NCBI RefSeq assembly: GCF_027533645.1
Contig: NZ_JAQAGY010000004.1
Location: 124,001-188,000, forward strand
Direction: 5' to 3'
Source: Paenibacillus caseinilyticus
GTDB lineage: Bacteria; Bacillota; Bacilli; Paenibacillales; NBRC-103111
DNA length: 64,000 nucleotides
The position numbers were made by a program, and so were the translations under genes. The notes below the pieces were generated by a model, which saw only the letters and a program-made list of their open reading frames with translations, was not told the origin of the DNA and did not search any database. Shown piece after piece: positions 10,201 through 16,900 of the stretch (its first letter is position 1; every line of letters starts with the position of its first letter).

Positions 10201-10846
10201 CATGGGTTAACGGCATCCAGCTCAGGAACGTATCCTTCGACCACCGGTCAGGGTCGCTGTCCAGAATGCCGTCGATGTTGGATAGCAGATTCTCATGCGT
10301 CAGCATGACGCCTTTGGGATCTCCTGTCGATCCGGAGGAATATTGGATGAGGGCCAGTTCCTTCGGACTTGGTCTGTGAATGCGTCCTGCCGTCGGCTCT
10401 TCCCGCAGCCCGTCGATGAGCACGGTATCCCGCAGCATCGCATCGAAGGCTTCTTGCTGGCCCAGCAGCGGGGCCTGGTGGGAGAGCATCCGCTGGATCC
10501 TCGCCTCGGTAAGAAGATGCGGGCGCACCAGCATCGGCCAGATCCCGAACAGCTTGCGCCGGTGCTCCCGGCTTGTTCCCGGGGAGACCGGGATGGGGAT
10601 GAATCCGCCGAGCAGGCAGGCCCACAAGCCCTCCACGAAGTGCTGCGGCTCATCGGCCATGAGAATCACCTCGTCCCCAGCACGCACCCCCTTCAGCTGC
10701 AGGTGGCCAAGCACATGCAGTGCATCCTCGAACAGCTCCTTATACGTCCTGCGGCTGGCTTCCTGCTCCCCTGTAATGAAGGTGATGCCGCGGTCTTCTC
10801 TGCCGCCTGCCGCTTCCAGCATGTCCACAAGCGTCGCGTATGGCAT
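4211..10846 (-). CDS. NRPS2: lipo-initiation synthetase FAAL-ACP-C-A-T-E
   Basis: Predicted first enzyme of the pathway, 2211 aa. Residues 1-570 are a fatty-acyl-AMP ligase-type domain (SSGSTGDPKG 170-179, catalytic-type Lys541) that would adenylate a fatty acid and load it onto the carrier at Ser613. A condensation domain follows (about 670-1090); its catalytic motif reads HHTIVDR (794-800), with Arg in place of the usual Gly. The A domain (about 1110-1635) belongs to the FDLSVYD/SGDWIP class; its specificity positions read DLYDLSLVWK, closest to the cysteine code I know (DLYNLSLIWK). Next comes a T domain of the pre-epimerase type (GGDSIKAIQ, Ser1679) and an epimerase (about 1725-2180, HHLVIDGVS from 1871). 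The C-terminus carries a TPSDF COM-donor-like segment, so the product is handed to another protein. The start is set by an AAGGAG site eight bases upstream, inside the dehydratase gene; its ATG shares one base with that gene's TGA, implying translational coupling. Confidence 0.97.
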   Translation of the reverse strand: MPYATLVDMLEAAGGREDRGITFITGEQEASRRTYKELFEDALHVLGHLQLKGVRAGDEVILMADEPQHFVEGLWACLLGGFIPIPVSPGTSREHRRKLFGIWPMLVRPHLLTEARIQRMLSHQAPLLGQQEAFDAMLRDTVLIDGLREEPTAGRIHRPSPKELALIQYSSGSTGDPKGVMLTHENLLSNIDGILDSDPDRWSKDTFLSWMPLTHDLGLIGFHLTPAAAGLDHCLMPTPLFVRSPLFWMQSALEHRATVLASPNFGLSYFLEFYTPEKGRHWDLSPIRKIVNGAEPVMPGVCRQFIDTLGGCGLSPGVMVPAYGLAEASVGVTLPAAEGKLQVIGTDRLSLSIGSHVRLMEEEAEGALSFVGLGTPIRGVELCICGEDGAVLGELRVGHIRIRGANVTSSYYRNPEATAKLQCADGWIDTGDLGFLYQGRLVVTGRVKEVLMVNGQNIYAHDLEQVAGEAGGLGLGRLAACGARKPGASREEVLLFAAVRREPAEFAALAEEIRSHVSVRMGIEIDRIIPLQVLPKTTSGKIQRGSLARRYELGEFDETLAALQAGERAAASASDTVRPANRTEEELLQLWQEVLGKEGFGTGEDFFELGGHSLKAGILAARIHPSFDVELSLEDMYRLRTVREQAAYIRAADRKAFAPIVPAAIGSTIPATSVQQRLFVLQHQEGVGTAYNVTYAAWLEGDLDRSRLEAGWRTLVRQHSLLRTSFALEDTGIVQRISEEADMQVDWLQAGGMEELQEAVRAWIRPFDLGAAPLLRVGVMQAADGRHLLLVDAHHTIVDRSSMILLLEQWTRLYNGESPAEPRVEYKDYAVWLAGQLSSGLLETAGAYWAEELAGELPVLQLPADRARQAMQQFQGDEVRLELGAEISQRIRRLASKTGTTPFAVLFSAYQALLYRYTAQTDVIVGVPAAGRTHADLGGMPGMFVNTLPVRCRPYGDKAFHQLVRETDARLRSAFSHQHYPLEKLLERLQVPRDTGRNPLFDTVFVMQNMDETPLEPDGLRVVPYPLPCDSAKFDLTVEVLEAGEGYHIHLQYALSLFDRETAERMGAHYHRLLQGAIAHPAKLLDELAIVDPAEAELLAHQWNRTAGVVPEGETIHGLFEKQAARTPGAVALIAEEGELTYLQLQERTDALAARLRAEGLGPGRFVGVLAERSIGMVCAALAVLKAGASYVPLDAELPESRLQHIAAALGMGAVVASAAKSAQALALLAASPLMACVVDAGTGAVLGRPSHAAGPGHPEPAADPSAPSSRAAGPEDPAYAIFTSGSTGTPKGVIVPHRPVVNLLTWVNETYAIGPRDRILFVTSLSFDLSVYDIFGLLAAGGSVRIVPEQDLRSPPRLLGLLQSEPVTLWDSAPAALAQLGPFFPEAAAAAAKLRLVLLSGDWIPLTLPPAVRRVFPGARVIALGGATEAAVWSNYHEVGDIDPDWTSIPYGRPIRGARYYVLDSRRQLCPVGVPGELYIGGECLASGYAGDPALTAERFVPDPYGLFPGARMYRTGDRARWRAGGWLEFLGRADHQVKIRGYRIEPGEIQAALLAHPEITAAVVTPRESGAGEKTLCAYLVSDRELPVIELREFLGGRLPGYMIPSHFVRLPAMPVTANGKLDVKALPAPPAEVRTGAPYEGPRNEQEALLVQLWQEVLQVEKAGIHDPFFSLGGDSIKAIQVMSRLHKHGLRLDVRDFFQYPTIAALSLHLQAEGSQAPQEEITGESALTPVQHWFFGTLGREAHFNQAMMLFRREGFLETTVREVFSALIRHHDALRLVFPDPGDAAPTALHRPADEPGFTIECRDMTGPAFEAASGAAWGPGPSLEQRIEAECTRIQAGMDLERGPLVRLGLFHTDDGSHLLIAVHHLVIDGVSWRILLEDFAALYEAFGRGETQDAAGLLSPKTHPFRDWAAGLKNHASSPALLQEKPYWQEVEQGPHAPLQASADTGLTGSRIVTAAWSKETTALLTAEAQRVYNADVEIMLLTALGLAAQETHGLRSLLIQLEGHGREGLLPDLNVSRTVGWFTAMYPVLLDMGQQGDLGSRIKTVKEKLRRVPGRGTGWGLLQYLTPSADKESLSCTLKPEISFNYLGEFQEELGSGDIMMSWMPAGRTGSPASSLLYGWNLNAYIRGGELRLQLEYDARQYGEGAMLTLAASLERQVSLLLEHCSGQRGTESTPSDFIYNEWDMEEYDEFLKELAADLTLD

Positions 10847-11310
10847 CAGACTCGCTCCTTCTCGTCCCCGGACCCGTGTAGGATTCCGAAGGTAAGCTCC
10901 GCTTGGGATACCGTCTCCCCATGGACAGAGGCCGTGCAGGAGACGATTCCCGCATGGCTCATCCACTTGACGGTCTCACAGCGGATCAGCAGGCTGTCTC
11001 CGGGAACGACGGGCTTCAGGAAGCGGGATTTGACCGCTGTCAGCAGGAACTCCGCTTCTTCGGATGCCTCGGGCTCGCTGAGCCGGTAGAGCAGGATCCC
11101 GGTCTGAGCCATCCCTTCCGTAATCAAGACCCCGGGGTAGATGGCCTTTCGCGGAAAATGACCGGGAAAGCACCAGTCGCCTGCGGATATATTCTTGCGG
11201 CATACGATCGCCCTGCCGCGCTCGAGCTCCTCTACCGTATCGATCATAATCATCGGATAGCTCTGCGGAAGCAGCTCCCTTACCGTATCGAACCCATACA
11301 TCACCGGCAT
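10846..11310 (-). CDS. FabZ-like 3-hydroxyacyl thioester dehydratase
   Basis: Hot-dog-fold protein of 154 aa, the usual size for FabZ. It has the FabZ active-site pattern G-H-F-P...P-G-V-L-I-T-E-G-M-A-Q with His51 and Glu65 fourteen residues apart, as in characterised enzymes. FabZ-family enzymes dehydrate 3-hydroxyacyl-ACP to trans-2-enoyl-ACP. Its stop overlaps the start of the FAAL synthetase, so it most likely tailors the fatty acid used as the lipid starter (an enoyl or 3-hydroxy acyl chain) rather than serving general fatty acid synthesis; that role is inference. The start at 11310 is chosen because AAGAGGTG lies about six bases upstream; the frame stays open upstream to 11478 but that part looks non-coding. 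It is the first gene of the leftward unit fired from the divergent region 11311-11499. Confidence 0.9.
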   Translation of the reverse strand: MPVMYGFDTVRELLPQSYPMIMIDTVEELERGRAIVCRKNISAGDWCFPGHFPRKAIYPGVLITEGMAQTGILLYRLSEPEASEEAEFLLTAVKSRFLKPVVPGDSLLIRCETVKWMSHAGIVSCTASVHGETVSQAELTFGILHGSGDEKERV

Positions 11311-11381
11311 CCTGCACCTCTTTTGTTCATTCTTTAATGGCTGCGGGCCTACGCCCGGCATCCTGCCATTTTGCTGTATAC

Positions 11382-11387
11382 AGCATA
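11382..11387 (-). promoter_or_regulatory. Candidate -10 box of the dehydratase/NRPS2 unit
   Basis: TATGCT on the minus strand. It lies 32.5 bases from the centre of the palindrome at 11410-11429, the distance expected if the palindrome is an activator site overlapping the -35 region. There is no good -35 hexamer at 17 bases (AGGCCC), which also suggests activator dependence. Confidence 0.4.
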
Positions 11388-11409
11388 GCGAACCGCCTTC
11401 CCCCGGGCC

Positions 11410-11429
11410 TATATCCCAAATGGGATATA
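11410..11429. promoter_or_regulatory. Palindromic operator between divergent promoters
   Basis: TATATCCCAAATGGGATATA: 9-base perfect arms around a central AA. A 19-base stretch (11409-11427) recurs exactly at 63949-63967 upstream of cysE, the only other copy I found. It sits midway between the candidate -10 boxes for the MFS gene and the dehydratase gene, about 32 bases from each. The GAF-LuxR protein at 12974 is the obvious candidate ligand, but this is unproven. Confidence 0.75.
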
Positions 11430-11450
11430 TTGCCGCGGAGCCCGTTCTTG

Positions 11451-11456
11451 TACAAT
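11451..11456 (+). promoter_or_regulatory. Candidate -10 box of the MFS exporter gene
   Basis: TACAAT, 31.5 bases from the centre of the 11410-11429 palindrome. The hexamer 17 bases upstream is TATTGC, a poor -35, again fitting activation from the palindrome. Confidence 0.45.
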
Positions 11457-11499
11457 GTGAACAGAATATCAGGCTCACTCAGGAAAGAAGTGACATGGC

Positions 11500-12759
11500 A
11501 TGTCGTCTCAGTCCACCCCTGCTCCAGCGGATACTCCTTCTCTGTTCCGGCATCGTTTTATGATTCTCATCCTGCTCTCGGGGATGATTCTGCAGACCGG
11601 CATCTGGATCCGCAATTTTGCCGTGCTGCTGTACGTGACCGACCGTACGCAAGGCGATCCGTTCGCGATCACCTTGATCGCCGTGGCGGAGTACGCGCCC
11701 ATCTTCCTGTTCTCTTTTCTTGGAGGCACGCTCGCCGACCGCTGGCGACCCAAGCGAACGATGGTCTGGTGCGACCTGCTCAGTGCGCTGTCCGTATTCC
11801 TGATCCTTGGGGCTCTGCTGCTCGGTTCCTGGCAGGCCATCTTCTTCTCGACGCTTGTTTCTTCCATACTGTCCCAGATTTCCCAACCCTCCGCGATGAA
11901 GCTGTTCAAGCTCCACCTCACCGAAGGGCAGATTCCCCTGGCCCTCTCGCTCTACCAGACGATGATGGCGGTGTTCATGATGGGCGGGCCGGTGCTCGGA
12001 ACGTGGGTGTACGTCCACTGGGGGATGAATACGGCCATTGGGCTCATGGGAACGGCGTTTCTGCTGTCTGCCCTCGTGCTCTCGGCGGTACAGGGGGACG
12101 CCGAACCGGAAGGCCAAAGACCCTTGTCCCACTTGAAGTCAGAGATTCTTGGCGCCCTCAGCTATGTGCGGACGCGCAGGGTTTTGGTCATTACCGGCGC
12201 GTGCTTCCTGCTCTCCGGCTTCGGCATGGGGCTGGTGAACCCGCTGGGCATCTTCGTGATTATCGAGAAGCTGGCGCTCCCGAAGGAATATCTGCAGTGG
12301 CTGACCGTCGTGAACGGTGTGGCCATGCTGATGGGCGGTGGCGCGGCCATCGCCCTGTCCCGGAAGCTCGCGCCCCAGCGGATTCTGTTCGCCGGCATGG
12401 GGGTCAGCGTGCTGGCAATCGCGGCGATCGGGATGTCGAGCACGCTCCCCGGTGTGCTCGCAGGGCAGTTCTTCTGCGGGCTGATGCTTCCCGGCATTCA
12501 GATGTCGGTCAATGCCCTGATTCTCTCGCACACGGAGGAGAGCTTCATCGGCCGGGTCAACGGCCTGCTCAGTCCCTTGTTCATGGGCTCCATTGTCGCT
12601 TCTATGAGTCTCAGCGGCTGGCTGAAGTCTCTCCTTCCGCTGTCGGCGCTGTATTATATCGCAGCCGTATTCTTCGCTGCCGCCCTGCTGGCCATGCTGC
12701 CGATTCTGCTCGCGCCCCATGCCGTGAAGGAGCGTACTTCCTCCGCTCAAGGCACTTAG
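11500..12759 (+). CDS. MFS exporter, probably for the lipopeptides
   Basis: Major facilitator superfamily protein of 419 aa with about twelve hydrophobic segments, a normal length for the family. The loop after helix 2 has the MFS signature GGTLADRWRPKR (residues 75-86). The general look is of drug/siderophore-exporter relatives (EntS-like MFS_3). It is transcribed divergently from the lipo-initiation genes and shares their palindromic operator, so export of or self-resistance to the peptide product is the likely role; the substrate is inferred from context only. The ATG at 11500 follows an AGGAAAGAAGTG stretch; a second ATG five bases upstream is out of frame. A strong intrinsic terminator follows at 12801-12852. 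Confidence 0.92.
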   Translation: MSSQSTPAPADTPSLFRHRFMILILLSGMILQTGIWIRNFAVLLYVTDRTQGDPFAITLIAVAEYAPIFLFSFLGGTLADRWRPKRTMVWCDLLSALSVFLILGALLLGSWQAIFFSTLVSSILSQISQPSAMKLFKLHLTEGQIPLALSLYQTMMAVFMMGGPVLGTWVYVHWGMNTAIGLMGTAFLLSALVLSAVQGDAEPEGQRPLSHLKSEILGALSYVRTRRVLVITGACFLLSGFGMGLVNPLGIFVIIEKLALPKEYLQWLTVVNGVAMLMGGGAAIALSRKLAPQRILFAGMGVSVLAIAAIGMSSTLPGVLAGQFFCGLMLPGIQMSVNALILSHTEESFIGRVNGLLSPLFMGSIVASMSLSGWLKSLLPLSALYYIAAVFFAAALLAMLPILLAPHAVKERTSSAQGT

Positions 12760-12800
12760 AGCTGAGCCGTTCCGGTTCTTATAAGATAGATTTCAAAGTG

Positions 12801-12852
12801 AAAAAAGCCAGGTCCCAAGGGCGATTGACGTCCGGGGACCTGGCTTTTTTTC
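12801..12852 (+). terminator. Rho-independent terminator after the MFS gene
   Basis: AAAAAAGCCAGGTCCC (12801-12816) pairs with GGGACCTGGCTTTTTT (12835-12850), an 18-base loop between, followed by T residues. A- and T-tracts on both flanks mean it could also act in the other direction. Confidence 0.93.
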
Positions 12853-12868
12853 CAATTTTTCACCTTGA

Positions 12869-12908
12869 CAAAAACTTGACTTATTTCCATCTTCGCAAAA
12901 ACTTAACT
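12869..12908 (+). repeat. Direct repeat upstream of the LuxR gene
   Basis: CAAAAACTTGACT (12869-12881) and CAAAAACTTAACT (12896-12908) match at 12 of 13 bases with a 27-base period, about two and a half helical turns. They lie in an AT-rich stretch 65-105 bases upstream of the regulator start. TATACT at about 12932 could be a -10 box, but no good -35 matches it. A binding site for the regulator itself or for a global factor is possible. Confidence 0.5.
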
Positions 12909-12973
12909 AGTAGGAATAAAAAAAGGTGCACTATACTGGACATGAAAACCGGGAGTGAAAGGAGCCTGTTCGC

Positions 12974-13807
12974 ATGTTCATCTTGTTTGAACCTGAGGCA
13001 GAACCGACGAGCAAACGCACTTGGAGTTATCTTTCCGATATCCCTCCCCAGCAGTTAGCGGATTGGAAGCGTACGGTTGCCCTATCCCAGATCACGGAGT
13101 CCATGCTCCGTGTCCGTCTGCGGCTGGATAGCGGCGAACTGCAGTACAGGCGTAATCAGCACAACCGTTTGATTGAAGAAATGAAGAAGGAGCTCTCCGG
13201 AGCAGGATCCTTTTTGTCCAAGCTGCATCTGTACGTTCTATTCGATACGAAAGGCTACCTGCTGCAGATGGTCGGCAGCAGCCCGATCCTGAACAAGCTT
13301 GCCGCCCACCGGGTTCCGGGGGTCAGCATGGCGCTGGAGAGTGCGGGGCTCAACGCCCTGTCGGTGTCCATGCAGCTGGGCCGTACGTCTGTGATGGAAG
13401 GCCACGAGAATACGTGCCGGATCTTCGGGAATTTCACGGCGATCTGCTCCCCCGTCCAGGTGAAGGGCCAGCTTACCGGCTATATGGGACTGGCCATTCA
13501 GCGCCAGGATGATATTGAGATGGCGGTGGCGCTGCTGCAGAAGGTTACGGCGAATATGGAGGACAAGCTCAACCAGGATTCGTCCTCCTCGTGGACCCGG
13601 GAAGAAATCTACGCGAAGCTGGACGAATACGGATTAACCCCGCGGGAGAAAGAGGTCGCCTACCGCTGGATGCACCATGAGACGACAGTCCAGATCTCAT
13701 GCGAGCTGTATATTACGGAAGGAACCGTAAGGAATATGATCAAGACGGTGTACCGCAAGACCGGCATTAATGAAAAAGGAAGGTTTATTACCAAGTTCCT
13801 GCTCTAG
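12974..13807 (+). CDS. GAF-like/LuxR-HTH transcriptional regulator
   Basis: Protein of 277 aa. The last 57 residues (221-277) are a LuxR/GerE-type helix-turn-helix starting L-T-P-R-E-K-E-V-A and containing I-T-E-G-T-V-R-N-M-I. The middle (about 75-180) resembles the GAF-like sensor of AcoR-type regulators (an S-A-G-L-N-A-L-S segment, then G-H-E-N-T and a G-Y-M-G-L-A-I end), a small-ligand pocket in that family. There is no phosphoacceptor receiver domain, so a ligand rather than a kinase probably controls it. An AAAGGAG site nine bases upstream sets the start. It is convergent with NRPS-D and separated from it by a bidirectional terminator. As the only regulator in the window it is the best candidate activator for the palindromes at 11410 and 63952; this is inference. 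Confidence 0.9.
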   Translation: MFILFEPEAEPTSKRTWSYLSDIPPQQLADWKRTVALSQITESMLRVRLRLDSGELQYRRNQHNRLIEEMKKELSGAGSFLSKLHLYVLFDTKGYLLQMVGSSPILNKLAAHRVPGVSMALESAGLNALSVSMQLGRTSVMEGHENTCRIFGNFTAICSPVQVKGQLTGYMGLAIQRQDDIEMAVALLQKVTANMEDKLNQDSSSSWTREEIYAKLDEYGLTPREKEVAYRWMHHETTVQISCELYITEGTVRNMIKTVYRKTGINEKGRFITKFLL

Positions 13808-13851
13808 TGCAAGGCGGCAGAGCGCAGGGAATCAGGCCGCTGATGTAAAAT

Positions 13852-13898
13852 GAAGTCCGTCCAAGGCCCTCTTACCCGGAGGTTCTTGGACGGACTTC
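13852..13898. terminator. Bidirectional terminator between regulator and NRPS-D
   Basis: Perfect 14-base arms GAAGTCCGTCCAAG (13852-13865) and CTTGGACGGACTTC (13885-13898) with a 19-base loop, placed between two convergent genes. The flanking T-tracts are short, so efficiency is uncertain. Confidence 0.85.
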
Positions 13899-13947
13899 CT
13901 TGTGTTCCCATCAGGCTGTTCCTATCAGAGCGTTCCCGCTTACGGCC

Positions 13948-16900
13948 TCAGGTCAAGACGGTCTGCCCGGCAGACTGCAGAATCTCCCCGAGCAGCCCGG
14001 CGTTGTGTCTGATCGCGGGTTCTTCCAGCATCGCCATATGGCTGCCGTGTCCCTGATATGTGGTCAGCCCGCCGGTCTCCGCTCCGTTCCACGAGAGCCG
14101 GGCGTCCGATCCTTCGGCGAGCACCAGATGTACCGGCGCGCGGAGTGCCGCGCCATTGACCGTCCGCTGAAGGTAGCGGCGGTAAGCGTACATGCGGGCT
14201 GCCGCCTCCCGGCGCACGGACGGCACCGAGAGCAGATCGCCATAGCGGTTCTCTGCGGCAGCCAACTGCGCCTCTGTGTCGCGGAGCAGCTCTTCGTCCG
14301 GAACCGGGTCCGCGCCGGTCTTCCGCTCCGCATCGAGCATCAGCAGGCCGGCGACCTCCGACCCTTCGGCTTCCAGCAGCGCGGCGGTCTCATAGGCCAG
14401 ACAGCCGCCGGCAGAATAGCCCAGCAGGATATAGGGACCTTCGGGCTGCAGCCGGCGGATCCGGGAGGCGTACGCTTCGGCCGGCCGGTCTTCTTCTTCC
14501 GAACCGGGGAGGAAGTCAAAGGCATACCACGTATACGCGGGCAGCATGGAGGCCAGGGCGCGGTACTCGAAGCCGTAGCCGGCGACGGGCGGGAAGCAGA
14601 AGACATTCAGCCCCTCCCCTCCTTCGCTCAGCTTCGTAACGGACTCTTCTCCCCCACCTTGAAGCTCATGCACGGTATCCAGCTTTGCGGCCAAGGCCTC
14701 AACGGTCCGGTGACGAAAGATCAGGTGCAGCGGCACCTCTATGCCGAGGCGCTCGGATATTCTGGCCGACAGGACGGCAGCGAGCAGCGAGTGGCCGCCG
14801 ATGAGGAAGAAATCGGAGTGCACGCCGACATGCTCTACGCCCAGCAGCTCGCTCCAGATCGCGGCGAGGTGGAACTCGCTCTCCGTCCGCGGCTCGACGA
14901 TGTCTGCCGTCGCAACCTGCGGTGCGGGCAGCGCCCGGCGGTCGATCTTGCCGTTGGCCGAGAGCGGCAGCGACTCCAGCTGCATGAGCAGCTCCGGTAC
15001 CATATAGGCCGGCAGCGTCCGGGCCAGATGGAGCTGCGCTTCGGAAGCGGAGAGCTCCCGCCCCGCGGTAAAGTAGGCGCAGAGCTGCACGTGTCCGGCT
15101 TCGGTCCTGCGGGTGGTGACCACCGCTTCGCGGACCTCCTCCAGCTGAAGCAGCGCCTGCTCGATCTCGCCGGGCTCGATCCGGTATCCGCGCACCTTGG
15201 CTTGCCCGTCCTTGCGGCCGAGGAACTCCATGCGGCCGTCCGGAAGCAGGCGGCCGAGGTCCCCCGTGCGGTACATCCGGGTGCCGATGCCGCCGGCCGC
15301 CGCAAGGAACGGATCCGGCAGGAAGGCGGCGGCGGTCTTGTCCCCGTCATTCATATACCCGTCGGCCACGCCGATGCCGCCGATATACAGCTCACCCGGC
15401 ACGCCGTGCGGGACGGGGAGGCCGAACGGATCCAGCACGTAGAACCGGTTGTTGGCGAGCGGTCTGCCGTACGGAATGCTTCGCAGGGCTTCGTCCGCTT
15501 CGCCGATCTCGTGATAGTTCGACCAGACGGCCGCCTCGGTTGCCCCGCCTAGACCGATTGTCCTCGCATGGGGGAAGTAAGCGAGCAGACGGCGCCGCAG
15601 GTTCACAGGAATCCAGTCCCCGCTGAGGAAGACCAGACGCAGCAGCGGGTGCTGCCCGGCCTCGCCGGCTTCTTCGAGGGCCTGGACGAGATAGTTCATC
15701 GTGGTCGGAACGGAATCCCAGAAGGTGATCCCCTGCGTAATGAGAAGCCTCCACAGCGTGCGGGGATCCTGCACCTCCTCTTTCTCCGCGATAACCACCA
15801 GTCCCCCGGCGGCGAACATACCGAACAGATCATACACCGACAGATCGAAGCACAGGGAAGTCACCCAGAGCAGACGGTCGTCGGAACCTATCCCATACGT
15901 ATCGTTGACCCAGTGAATCAGATTGACGGCCGAACGGTGCCGGATCCGTACGCCCTTCGGTTCCCCTGTCGTTCCCGAGGTGTAGATGATATAAGCCAGA
16001 TCATCGGGGGAGGCCTGCCGACTTGGCTTCAAGGCTTCGGTACGGCCCCCCTGGAGGACAGCCGGCGCCCCGTCCAGGCGGATGACCGCCACGCCGGGGT
16101 CCGGTTCGAAGGAGAGCGGCCTGTCCGTCAGAATGGCGCTGACCTGCGCATGAGCGGCGAGGCGGGCCTGCCGCTGCGGCGGGTATTCCGGGTCGACCGG
16201 CACGTAAGCGGCCCCGGCCTTCAGGATGCCGAGCATGCCGGAGACCGCCGGCATGCCCCGGCCTGCGATCAGGGCTACGCAGTCTCCGGGCTGCACCACC
16301 GCTTCCGCCAGTCCCGCTGCCACCGCTTCCGCATGGGCATTCAGGAGACCGTAGGTAATGAGGGTGTCTCCATGGAGGAGAGCCGGACGCTCCGGAGCCC
16401 GCTGCGCCTGATCTTCGAACAGGCTGATGAGCGTCGAATGCTCCGGATAGGGAGCCGCCGTCCGGTTGAACGCTGCAACCGTCTCCCTGAACTCGGCGGG
16501 CTGCAGAATGCCGAGCCGGTCCAGATCGGCTTCCGGCTCCTCCGCCATGTGTTCCAGGAGGCGGAGCAGGTGCCCTTCGATCCGCTCCATATCCTCCGCC
16601 TCATAGGCCGCGGCATTGTAAGAGAGCTTGAAGCTCAGCTCTTCGTGGGGCAGCACGATGAGATTAAAATCATAGTTCGTGTGCTCGAAGAGCTCGGCCC
16701 GAGTTGCTGCGACTCCGCCGTCCGGCCCGCTCTCCGTGCCTGACAGAGGGGAGGAAAGCGGGTAGTTCTCGAACACGCAGAGGTGCGAGACCAGCGAAGC
16801 GCCGGCGCCTCCGTTCATCCCGGCGAGCGGGAACCAGTCATAGACGGCAGAGTCCAGGGCGGTCCTTGTCATCTGTTGCAGGAGCTGGGGCAGGTTATTG

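Noticed and set aside
11375..11380. TATACA as the -10 box for the dehydratase unit
   Set aside because: It would place the palindrome 39.5 bases away, unlike the other two promoters; TATGCT at 11382-11387 fits better.
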